Shown here: in pieces, positions 1-7,024 of the stretch
Position numbering within the stretch: position 1 is the stretch's first letter
Layout of the letters: every line of letters begins with the position of its first letter
From: Halobaculum rubrum
Lineage (GTDB): Archaea > Halobacteriota > Halobacteria > Halobacteriales > Haloferacaceae
Length of the DNA stretch: 64,000 nt
Direction of reading: 5' to 3'
NCBI RefSeq assembly: GCF_019880225.1
Contig: NZ_CP082284.1
Coordinates: 930,001 to 994,000, forward strand
The notes under the pieces: model-generated
Database searches by the model: none
Seen by the model: only the letters and a program-made list of their open reading frames with translations
What the model was told of the DNA's origin: nothing
Translations under genes and position numbers: made by a program

Positions 1-521
1 CGGCTGTAATCGACCGGCTTGCCCCACGCGACGGGGGCGACCTCGTCGTCGATGTCGTCGGCCGCCTCGACGGCGGCGCGGAGGTCCGCGACCGAGTAGC
101 CCGCGTCGGTCGCGAAGCGGTCGACGAGATCCGTGGTGAGCAGCACCCGTCGACACTCCTCAGCCTCGAACAGCTCGTCCCCATCGAACGTGAACTGCAC
201 GTCGTAGTGGCGGACGAACACGTCCTCGAACGGCTCGTGGATCGCGGCGGCGGCCTCGCCGACGAGGTCCCACACGAGGTCGCGGTCCGGTTGCTCGACG
301 TGCTCGCCGAGCGAGAACCGTGCGACCGGGACGACGACCGGTTCGCCGTCGGGACCCTCGTTGACGACCGCGACGGCGGTGATCCCGCAGTCCTCGACCG
401 GATAGCCGGCGCGGTCGACGGCGTCCCGAAGCGCCTCATCGGCGGTCTCCTGACGCGATTCGATGTCGACCTGTTCGTCGGGCGTGTCGGCTCCGAGCAG
501 TCGCTCCAGCAGGGAGGGCAT
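1..521 (-). CDS. Hypothetical haloarchaeal protein, C-terminus cut by window edge
   Basis: Reading leftwards from an ATG at 521 gives 173 codons without a stop before the window ends. The protein begins MPSLLERLLGADTPDEQ and is soluble and strongly acidic. No signal peptide, membrane segment or cysteine cluster is visible; only one or two isolated cysteines occur. A central part alternates hydrophobic and acidic residues (EDVFVRHYDVQFTF), which suggests an alpha/beta fold. I do not recognise the family. Third-position GC and the acidic composition match the neighbouring genes, so the frame is very likely real. The gene diverges from the DUF2237 gene at 623 across about 100 bp. Confidence 0.7.
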   Translation of the reverse strand, partial: MPSLLERLLGADTPDEQVDIESRQETADEALRDAVDRAGYPVEDCGITAVAVVNEGPDGEPVVVPVARFSLGEHVEQPDRDLVWDLVGEAAAAIHEPFEDVFVRHYDVQFTFDGDELFEAEECRRVLLTTDLVDRFATDAGYSVADLRAAVEAADDIDDEVAPVAWGKPVDYS

Positions 522-622
522 CGAACGAGGTATCGGGGGACTGGGACTTCGGTGTTCCGGCCGCGGTCGCCGCCGCCGTCCGGCGCGGCCTTTTCATCGT
601 CGCGTCCGTTCGTCCGTCCGGG

Positions 623-1033
623 ATGACCGAACCACGGACGGACGACGACGGCGCCGACGCGGAGGAACCGGAGCGGAACGTCCTCGGCGAACCGCTCCGA
701 GAGTGCAGCGCCGACCCCGAGACCGGCTTTCTTCGTGACGGCCGCTGTCGTCACCTCGCCCGGGACCCGGGACGCCACGAGGTGTGTGCGGTCGTCACCG
801 ACGAGTTCCTCCGTTACTCGCGCGACCGCGGCAACGATCTGGTCACGCCGCGGCCGGACCTGGGGTTCCCGGGCCTGTCCGACGGCGACCGGTGGTGTCT
901 CTGTCTGCCGCGTTGGGAGGAGGCGCGAGCTGCCGGCGTCGCGCCGCCGGTCGTGCTCGCGGCGACGAACGAGGCGGTACTGGAGGAGGTCTCACTGGAG
1001 ACACTCCGCGAGCACGCCGTCGACGACGAGTGA
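623..1033 (+). CDS. DUF2237 family protein
   Basis: This 136-residue protein carries the DUF2237 signature along its whole length: NVLGEPL near residue 20, a GRH-x-VCAV-x-TDEFL stretch around 50-60, RGNDL-x-TPRP near 70, and GDRWCLC followed by RWEEA and GVAPPVVL around 85-105. The family has no established function; conserved cysteines and histidine could bind a metal. Length agrees with the family (about 110-130) plus a short acidic N-terminal tail typical of haloarchaea. A T-rich stretch at 590-597 lies about 27-30 nt before the ATG, consistent with a leaderless promoter. Confidence 0.85.
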   Translation: MTEPRTDDDGADAEEPERNVLGEPLRECSADPETGFLRDGRCRHLARDPGRHEVCAVVTDEFLRYSRDRGNDLVTPRPDLGFPGLSDGDRWCLCLPRWEEARAAGVAPPVVLAATNEAVLEEVSLETLREHAVDDE

Positions 1034-1058
1034 TACCACCGGCGGGCGACACTGCCGG

Positions 1059-1286
1059 TCAGCCGCCGTCGGTCATCGATCCGGCGAAGTACGCCGCGTC
1101 GGCGGCGAGTGAGTCCCGCCCGGAATCGGCGACGACCGTGGTAAAATCGTCGCCGTCGCAACGCGCACAGCGCGCCGGCTCGTCGAGGTCGGCGTGGACG
1201 AGCCCGCACCGGTCACAGGAGACGTACCGTAGTCCGAGCACGGCCGTCAGGAGGCACCGGCACCACAAAACGCCGCCGGCGATCAC
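1059..1286 (-). CDS. Small zinc-ribbon protein
   Basis: A 75-residue frame with two CxxC knuckles (SCDRCG near residue 24 and RCARCDGDDF near 38), the usual spacing of a single zinc ribbon. Such mini zinc-finger proteins are abundant in haloarchaea and mostly uncharacterised. The first 20 residues are less convincing; the true start may lie nearer the first CxxC, but no ATG or GTG occurs there in frame, so the ATG at 1286 is kept. The gene converges on the DUF2237 gene with only a 25-nt gap. Confidence 0.5.
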   Translation of the reverse strand: MIAGGVLWCRCLLTAVLGLRYVSCDRCGLVHADLDEPARCARCDGDDFTTVVADSGRDSLAADAAYFAGSMTDGG

Positions 1287-1424
1287 GGTCGGTGGTTACA
1301 GTCAGCTGTCCCCGAGTCCCGGGAAACGGGTCAGGGGCGTCCCTCCGGGACCCGCGTTCGCGCTCGGACCGCGGTCGTTGAGACCCGCTGTCGATGTCGA
1401 AACCCACCGACAAACCGTTACGGA
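1287..1424. other. Unassigned stretch upstream of the decayed element
   Basis: No convincing gene is visible between the zinc-ribbon start and the IS-like hairpin. Frames here have poor codon bias compared with neighbours. The stretch must contain the promoter of the minus-strand zinc-ribbon gene, but I cannot pick a clear TATA box. Confidence 0.3.
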
Positions 1425-1797
1425 AGTACGAGGAGAAAGTCCCGTGCTTTAGCGCGGGTATGAATCCGACACCTCTCCGCAAACACCGTCCGAACTACCC
1501 AAACCGATGGTTTAACTAACTCATCACCCTACTAACAGCCAACCGAGGCGGCCTGCCCGCCCGCTTAATCGGACAGTATCGGGATTCCCTGATTCCACGC
1601 AGAAGGCACCCCCTTCTGCCCGGAACACGGGGTGCAGTCACCAAAAGTATCTCCGAATCCCACGCCGGGATAGGAGTACCGGCTGGGTGGCACAGCCAGT
1701 AGCTGTCCGTCGGGGTGGCTACAAATCGTAACCATCCCAACCCAGCGGTGCGGTACCGTGGGAATCCTCGCCCTTTCAGCGCGGAGAGGATGTCAAT
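1425..1797 (+). mobile_element. Decayed IS200/IS605 (IS1341-type) element end, no transposase left
   Basis: Two hairpin-bearing segments resemble the right ends of haloarchaeal IS200/IS605-family elements as I remember them. One is at 1441-1458 (CCCGTGC-TTTA-GCGCGGG, preceded by GAGGAGAAAGT). The other is at 1766-1789 (CCTCGCCC-TTTC-...-GAGAGG, followed by ATGTCAA). In intact elements such hairpins form the 3' end of the tnpB transcript that gives the guide (omega) RNA. Between them lie about 300 bases with no open tnpB frame and lower GC than the surroundings. The second stem is degenerate. No tnpA-like frame exists. This is a remnant, possibly of two nested insertions. Identification rests on remembered end sequences only. 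Confidence 0.45.
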
Positions 1798-2401
1798 CCT
1801 CCCGGATCGCGAAGACGAACTCGGTGCCGCTCCCGAGGGGGTCGTCGGCGGTGACGGTCCGGTCGACCCGGAACTCCGCGTCTTCCAACTGTGCGAGCGT
1901 CGCCTCCCGACCGGGCGTCGAGAAGAACATGTCCCCGTCCATCCAACCCCGGCGGACCGTCTCGTAGCGCCCGCCCGGCAGGGTCATCAGGAGGCGGCCG
2001 CCGGGGCGAAGCACCCGAGCGAACTCACGATACACCGTCGGCTGGTCCTCCCGCGGGACGTGAAAGACGGCGTGGTAGGCCGTGATCCCGTCGATGCTCG
2101 CCGTCCGAATCGGGAGACGGCTCATCTCGCCGTGAACCAGTCGACTCCCGGGAGCGCGCTCGCGTGCGAGGGCCAGCCCCGCCCGAGAGACGTCGAGGCC
2201 GACCGCGTCGTCGGGGAGGTTCGCGAGCGTGCGGGCCCCGTCGCCGCAGCCCGCGTCGAGCACCAGCGGCGCCGGCGGGAGGTCAGCGAGCAGGTCGTCG
2301 ATCAACGCGGCGTCGGAGCCGTCCGGGTCTCGACGCCGGGCGTACGTCGCGGCGACCTCGTCCCACGCGCGCATCACCGCCTCCGAGTCCATCCGCGACA
2401 T
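1793..2401 (-). CDS. Class I SAM-dependent methyltransferase
   Basis: A 202-residue Rossmann methyltransferase. Motif I is VLDAGCGDGART near residue 47; the acidic residue after strand 2 is in VGLDVS near 69; the post-motif ARVLRPGGRLLMTLPGG is near 130-145. The fold is that of UbiE/Coq5-like methyltransferases (Methyltransf_11), acting on an unknown small molecule. It starts MSRMDSEAV at an ATG; the internal ATG three codons on is an alternative. Its stop codon coincides with the outer edge of the IS-like remnant (the GATGTCAA end), so the natural C-terminus may have been altered by the insertion. Confidence 0.8.
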   Translation of the reverse strand: MSRMDSEAVMRAWDEVAATYARRRDPDGSDAALIDDLLADLPPAPLVLDAGCGDGARTLANLPDDAVGLDVSRAGLALARERAPGSRLVHGEMSRLPIRTASIDGITAYHAVFHVPREDQPTVYREFARVLRPGGRLLMTLPGGRYETVRRGWMDGDMFFSTPGREATLAQLEDAEFRVDRTVTADDPLGSGTEFVFAIRED

Positions 2402-2526
2402 ACGTCGAACACGTGCGCGGTCGACAAAGGTTCGATCCCGGCCGCGAGCCTGGGCGCCGCACGGAGGCGGTCCCCGACACCCGCCGGCGACCGAACTGGT
2501 TTATTCGGTCGGTCGAAGTCACGAGC

Positions 2527-3216
2527 GTGAACAGATACGAGGCTGTCCTCTTCGACCTCGACGGGACGCTCTGCCGGCAAACCGGGGACGTGACGGCGGC
2601 GTACGAGGCTGCCTTCGAGTCGGTCGGCATCGACCCGTTCGGCGAGCCGGGCGCGCTCTGGCCGCTGCTGGACGGCCCGCCGGACCCCGACGACCACGTG
2701 GGGTATCTCGCGACGGGATTCGCCAGGCTGGCGACTATCCACGACCGGCGGGTCGACCCGGTGGCGTTGTCGACGGCGTTCGTCGCCGCCGTCGACCACG
2801 GTGCCGTCGAGTTCACGCCCGGCGCGGAGGCGGCCCTCGACGGCGCCCGGGAGACGGCTCGAACCGGACTCGTGACGAACGGACCCCGGAGCAGGCAGTC
2901 ACCGAAGGTCGAGGCGCTCGGACTCGCCGAGCGTCTCGACACGGTCGTGTACGCCGGGGATCTCCCGCGTCGAAAGCCCCACGTCGAGCCGTTCGACCGC
3001 GCGCTCGGGGCGCTCGACGTCGCGCCGGCGGACGCCGTCTACGTCGGGGACTCCCTGAAGTACGACGTCGCCGGTGCCTTCACCGCCGGACTGGACTCCG
3101 TCTGGCTCCGGCCCGATCCGGATGCTGACGACGAGGGGTACCGTCCGACGTGGACGCTCGATTCGCTCGACGCGTTCGACACCGTTCTGGAGTACCCGGG
3201 TGAGGCGGGTGACTGA
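2527..3216 (+). CDS. HAD family hydrolase (phosphatase)
   Basis: A 229-residue HAD-IA phosphatase. Motif I FDLDGTL gives Asp10 (nucleophile) and Asp12; motif II is LVTNGP around residue 116; motif III Lys is in RRKPHVEP; motif IV is VYVGDSLKYD near 170-180. The insert between motifs I and II is helical, as in phosphoglycolate-phosphatase-like enzymes. Substrate unknown. GTG at 2527 is chosen because the next residues (NRYEAVLFDLDGT) begin the fold directly and TTTATTC at 2500-2506 is well placed as a TATA box for a leaderless transcript. It overlaps the following kinase-like gene by 8 nt, so the two are probably co-transcribed. Confidence 0.85.
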   Translation: MNRYEAVLFDLDGTLCRQTGDVTAAYEAAFESVGIDPFGEPGALWPLLDGPPDPDDHVGYLATGFARLATIHDRRVDPVALSTAFVAAVDHGAVEFTPGAEAALDGARETARTGLVTNGPRSRQSPKVEALGLAERLDTVVYAGDLPRRKPHVEPFDRALGALDVAPADAVYVGDSLKYDVAGAFTAGLDSVWLRPDPDADDEGYRPTWTLDSLDAFDTVLEYPGEAGD

Positions 3217-4195
3217 CCCGAGGGCGGCCGTGCGCCGGGCGTTCCCCGAACGGGACGTCGCGTCGGTCTCGCCGGTTCGGCGCGGGAACCGCAAGGCGAC
3301 CGCCGTGGTCGAGTTCACGGTCGGCCCGCCGGTCGTCGTGCAGACCGGCGGCGACGTCGACGCGCTCCGGTCGGAGGCGGCCGTGACGATGGCGATCGAC
3401 GACGCGACGTCGATTCCCGTGCCGACGGTGCTCGCCGGCGGCCTCGCCGGCGACGACGCGTACGTGATCACCGAACTGGTGCGAGGCGAGGACCTCCACG
3501 AGCGGTTCGCGGGTCTCGATCCCGGGCGACGGCGCGAGATCGCTCGTTCCTTCGGGCGGTACCTGGGCGAGATCCACGCCGCCGCCACCTTCGGGAGCTT
3601 CGGCGATGTGGAGCCAACGGGCGAGGAGTGGGCGGGCGAGGAATGGCCGACGGAGGCGACGGTATCGACGCTCGGGGTTCACGAGCACACGGAGCCGGTC
3701 GCGTGGCTCGGGCGCTACGGACGCGCCGCGCTCGACCGACTCCCGCCGGCGTTCGACGCGGTCGCCGCCCGGATCCGGCGACGACTCGACGAGGCCGCGG
3801 GCGACGCAGTGCGGAACGCGGCCGGGCGGGTGTCCGAGCCGGTGCTGTTCCCGTGGGACCTCCGACCGGGGAACGCCCTCGTCGGCGAGGGCGGCGTCGC
3901 CGCGGTGCTGGACTGGGAGTCGCCGATGGCGGCACCGGCCGCGCTCGCCGTCGCGAAGGTCGAGTACCTCGTCGTCGACTGGTACCTCGACGACCCGAGC
4001 GCGGAGCGAGCGGCGTTTCGAGCCGGCTACGAGGCCGTGCGTCGGTACCCCGAGGTCGACCCGCTCGCCCGGGCGCTCGCGATCGCGGACACCGCGGTCG
4101 ACTCGACCGGCGCGGTGACGAACCCGATGTACCCCGAAGTCGGCCGGGAGGCGGCGATCGGGTTCCATCGACACGCGCTGGCACGGACGCTTTGA
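3209..4195 (+). CDS. Aminoglycoside phosphotransferase (APH)-like kinase
   Basis: A roughly 328-residue APH/choline kinase-fold protein. The N-lobe has a nucleotide-binding beta sheet and EAAVTMAID helix. A hinge follows (YVITELVRGEDL near 90). The catalytic loop PWDLRPGN near 220 replaces the usual HxDxxxxN His but keeps Asp and Asn. The metal-binding motif AVLDWES plays the DFG-like role. The family phosphorylates small molecules; the haloarchaeal members have no known substrate. Start: GTG at 3209 has GGTGAGG just upstream; GTG at 3200 is an alternative. Coupling to the HAD phosphatase suggests opposing or sequential action on one phosphometabolite (inference). Confidence 0.75.
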   Translation: MTDPRAAVRRAFPERDVASVSPVRRGNRKATAVVEFTVGPPVVVQTGGDVDALRSEAAVTMAIDDATSIPVPTVLAGGLAGDDAYVITELVRGEDLHERFAGLDPGRRREIARSFGRYLGEIHAAATFGSFGDVEPTGEEWAGEEWPTEATVSTLGVHEHTEPVAWLGRYGRAALDRLPPAFDAVAARIRRRLDEAAGDAVRNAAGRVSEPVLFPWDLRPGNALVGEGGVAAVLDWESPMAAPAALAVAKVEYLVVDWYLDDPSAERAAFRAGYEAVRRYPEVDPLARALAIADTAVDSTGAVTNPMYPEVGREAAIGFHRHALARTL

Positions 4196-4498
4196 CCCTC
4201 GGCTTCGGACAATCGCTCTGTCCGCCGTTAGTGAGACGGTGTCGATGGATGAGATGAACGACAAGCTCTCGGCGATGACCGACTTCGGCACCGAGGGCAT
4301 CCCGGCGATCGACGGGTTCTGAGGGGTGAGAAGTCGGGCGGTCAGTTCCCCGGGGGAGTGCGGGGGAATGTCTACCGTGAGAAGGTGCATCAGCGCACGC
4401 CGGCGGGCGCGAACGCGCTCGCCGACAAGTGACCGCCCGGTCGACCGGCGCGCCAGCGACACTGACGGACGCGACTCTCGCCGGAACCGACGGAGCGC
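4196..4498. other. Gene-poor stretch between APH-like gene and pilus operon
   Basis: No full gene is supported. A 25-codon frame at 4245-4322 (ATG to TGA, MDEMNDKLSAM...) has coding-like composition and may be the tail of a decayed gene. The rest shows no consistent codon bias on either strand. Confidence 0.3.
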
Positions 4499-4636
4499 TC
4501 ACGCAGAGCACGGGCTCGGTCGTCTCTCCCGGTTCCGAGCCGGGGCCGTCTCACCGATATCGTCGATATCGCCGGAGTCGTAGTACGTGCGGAGTTCGAC
4601 GATCCGCCGCACAGTTATCTCCTCTTCGACAACCAT
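4499..4636 (-). CDS. Short divergent ORF upstream of pilus operon, unknown
   Basis: Forty-five codons from an ATG at 4636 to a TGA at 4499. The first 30 residues (MVVEEEITVRRIVELRTYYD...) look like genuine acidic haloarchaeal protein; the last 15 are Arg/Pro-rich and look out of frame, so the gene may be a frameshifted stub. It starts 49 nt from the ATG of the secretion ATPase and appears to share one TATA-like box with it. No family recognised. It could be a small regulator of the pilus operon or merely a remnant. Confidence 0.35.
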   Translation of the reverse strand: MVVEEEITVRRIVELRTYYDSGDIDDIGETAPARNRERRPSPCSA

Positions 4637-4655
4637 TAATTTTCAATGTAAAGTA

Positions 4656-4663
4656 CTAAATAC
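4656..4663. promoter_or_regulatory. TATA-like box centred between two divergent leaderless starts
   Basis: CTAAATAC (GTATTTAG on the other strand) sits midway between ATG 4685 (+) and ATG 4636 (-), about 22-29 nt from each. This is the spacing of a leaderless haloarchaeal promoter in both directions. The flanks from 4636 to 4670 are the most AT-rich bases of the region. Confidence 0.5.
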
Positions 4664-4684
4664 CATATCGAGCCAGATGTGGTA

Positions 4685-7024
4685 ATGACCGATCAGACGG
4701 GCGATCGGCCGAGCGTGCCGGCGCCCGAACCGCCCGACTCCGCCGATGCCTGGTACGCGCCGGACGTGCGGGCGCAGTACGAATCGTATCCGGGCGTCGT
4801 CGCCACCGTCCGCGAGCGGCGCGGCGCCGCGGGCAGCCAGTTCAGCTACGAGACGCGCGAGCCGAGCCTCGGCCCAGCCGGCGAGCGGGCGGTCGAGCGC
4901 GTCGCCGACCGCTTCGACGCGGGGCAGCACCGCCGACCGCTCACCCGGGCGGGTGCCCTCGAGCGCGCCGACGCCGGCTTCGAGCCGAAGTACGAACGCG
5001 CGCTCGACAGACTCGTCGACGCGACGCCAGCGTTGCGCCGGCGCGTCGACTACCACACGCTTCGGGAGTTCCGACTGCTCGGACGGGTGACGCCGATGGC
5101 GCTCGACGATCGGGTCGAGGTCGCCGACGTGAGCGGCGAGGACGGGCGAGTCGTCGTCCACACGAGCGACTTCGCGCCGGCCGTCACCGAGGTGCCCGTG
5201 AACGCGTTGTACGTGGGTCGGGTCGCCAGCGAGCGCCTGCGGACCTACGAGGTGAGCTTCCAAGGGTTCGCGGTCGAGGTCGCGGTGTACCGCGATCGAC
5301 TCCTCGGCGACGACCGGTTCGCGACGAAGTACGCCGTCCGCGAACCGCCGCTGCTCCCCGGCGACGAGGAACTCATCGCCGAGTGCAAGGAGCGCGTCTG
5401 GGAGACGACCGCGACCGAGGTCGTCGAGGATCGGGCCGCGTTCGTGCGTGAACGCGCCCGCCGGTTTCTCTCCCGCCGACTCACGGCCCGAGACACTCGC
5501 GCGTGGCTCGACGCGACCCGCTTCCGGGTTCGGTCCGCCCTCGCCGAGTACGATCTCGCGGTGCCGCCGGTCGACTCCCGCTACGCCCCGGACCGGCTCG
5601 CGGACCTCGTGTACTACGTCCTCCGCGACTACGTCGGACAGGGCGTCCTCACGATACCGCTTCGCGATCCTCACCTGGAGGACGTGGAGGCGAACCGCGT
5701 CGGCGAGCGCGTGAAGGTCGTTCCACGGGCCGGGGCGGACGCCGACGGTCGCGTCCCGACGAACCTCGCGTTCGACTCGGAGACGGAGTTCGTCAACGTC
5801 GTCACCCAGCTGGCCGCGCTCGACGGGACCGAGCTGAACGCCTCGAACCCCAGCGCCAAGGTGAACGTCGACCTCGACGGCGTCCCGGAGACGATCCGGT
5901 GTGCGGTCGCGCTCCCGGTCATCTCGGGCGGCGGCCCGCACCTCTCGGTGCGCAAGCAGTCGAGCGACCCGCACACGCCGGTGGATCTGGTGAACTCCGG
6001 AACGCTCCCGACGGAACTCGTCACGCTCCTGTGGATGCTGTACGAGCACCGCGGCGTCGTCCTGTTCTCCGGCCCGACCGGCGCGGGGAAGACGACGTTG
6101 ATGAACGCCCACACGCCGTTCATCCCGTTCGACGCCCGACCCGTCTCCATCGACGAGGGGAGCCGGGAGGTGTCGCTTCCCCACGAGACGGGCATCTCGC
6201 TGACGACGCGCGACCACGAGAACGAGTTCAAGCGCGTCACGATGGCGGACCTGATGACCGAGACGAACTACCTCAACCCCGACGTGGAGGTGATCGCGGA
6301 GGTGAACACCCCCGAGTCGTTCGAGACGTTCGGCGAGAGCCTCAACACCGGCCACGGCGTGCTCGGCACCACCCACGCCGACGACGTGGACGCGCTCGTC
6401 AACCGGGTCATCGAACAGGGGCTTCCGCCGTACCTCCTCGGCGAGATCGACCTCGTCGTCTTCCCGCACAACGCCGACGGCGACCGCTACGTCAGCGAGG
6501 CGATCGAGTTGAGCGACGGCGGCGCGTTCGACGACTGTGCGGGTGCGGGCGGCGTCGTCGAGAAGGACGGGACCACGGTGGGCTGGAACCAAGTCCTCGA
6601 CCGCGGCCCGGACGGCGACTTCTCGTTCGCGTACGACCACTCGGAGTTGGGCGACGCGACCCGCCGGCTCGATCACCGGGTGTTCCACCGGATCGCCGAC
6701 CGAACGGACCGGACCGTCGACGCCGTCGAGCGGGAGTTCCACCGGAAGCACCGCTACGTCCGCTATCTCGTCCGCGAGGACGTGACCGACGTCGAGGAGA
6801 CGTTCGACTTCCTCGCGGACCTGCGCACCGACGAGGCGGCGACCGTCGAGCGCGTTCGGCGGGAGACGACCGCGCGCAACGGGGCAACCGACGGCGCGGA
6901 CTCCGTTGCCGGGGATACTGCGGCCGGTAGCGGGCGCCACACCGACCGCGAACGGCCGAACGGGCCCGACGGATCGGAGGCCGACCGATCGGACATCGAA
7001 CACGCGGAGGAGGATCGTCAGTGA
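4685..7024 (+). CDS. Type IV pilus/secretion ATPase (PilB/VirB11-like)
   Basis: A 779-residue GspE/VirB11-superfamily ATPase that would power assembly of type IV pilin-like filaments from the cytoplasmic face of the membrane. Walker A GPTGAGKTT spans residues 463-471, preceded by the N-domain with ISGGGPHLSVRKQ. The Asp/Walker B region contains NPDVEVIAEVNTPES and the His box GTTHADD. The usual EVRGxE of the family reads EVNTPE here. The C-terminal 100 residues are acidic low-complexity. Start: ATG 4685, with the TATA-like box 22-29 nt upstream. First gene of a tightly overlapping operon; its stop overlaps the start of the membrane platform gene. Haloarchaea carry several PilB paralogues, so the filament type is not fixed by sequence. 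Confidence 0.88.
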   Translation: MTDQTGDRPSVPAPEPPDSADAWYAPDVRAQYESYPGVVATVRERRGAAGSQFSYETREPSLGPAGERAVERVADRFDAGQHRRPLTRAGALERADAGFEPKYERALDRLVDATPALRRRVDYHTLREFRLLGRVTPMALDDRVEVADVSGEDGRVVVHTSDFAPAVTEVPVNALYVGRVASERLRTYEVSFQGFAVEVAVYRDRLLGDDRFATKYAVREPPLLPGDEELIAECKERVWETTATEVVEDRAAFVRERARRFLSRRLTARDTRAWLDATRFRVRSALAEYDLAVPPVDSRYAPDRLADLVYYVLRDYVGQGVLTIPLRDPHLEDVEANRVGERVKVVPRAGADADGRVPTNLAFDSETEFVNVVTQLAALDGTELNASNPSAKVNVDLDGVPETIRCAVALPVISGGGPHLSVRKQSSDPHTPVDLVNSGTLPTELVTLLWMLYEHRGVVLFSGPTGAGKTTLMNAHTPFIPFDARPVSIDEGSREVSLPHETGISLTTRDHENEFKRVTMADLMTETNYLNPDVEVIAEVNTPESFETFGESLNTGHGVLGTTHADDVDALVNRVIEQGLPPYLLGEIDLVVFPHNADGDRYVSEAIELSDGGAFDDCAGAGGVVEKDGTTVGWNQVLDRGPDGDFSFAYDHSELGDATRRLDHRVFHRIADRTDRTVDAVEREFHRKHRYVRYLVREDVTDVEETFDFLADLRTDEAATVERVRRETTARNGATDGADSVAGDTAAGSGRHTDRERPNGPDGSEADRSDIEHAEEDRQ

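Noticed and set aside
2402-2470. Possible tRNA because of GGTTCGATCC at about 2434
   Set aside because: The bases around it do not form a five-pair T stem, and no acceptor, D or anticodon arm can be folded upstream. I found no tRNA or rRNA gene in the window.
3074-3208. A longer start for the APH-like kinase, within the HAD gene
   Set aside because: The extension is read from the HAD coding sequence in another frame and lacks acidic composition; GTG 3209 with GGTGAGG upstream fits better.
4245-4322. A 25-codon coding-like frame (MDEMNDKLSAM...)
   Set aside because: It is short, has no promoter or ribosome site, and matches no family I know. It may be the tail of a decayed gene, so it is noted only within the gene-poor stretch.
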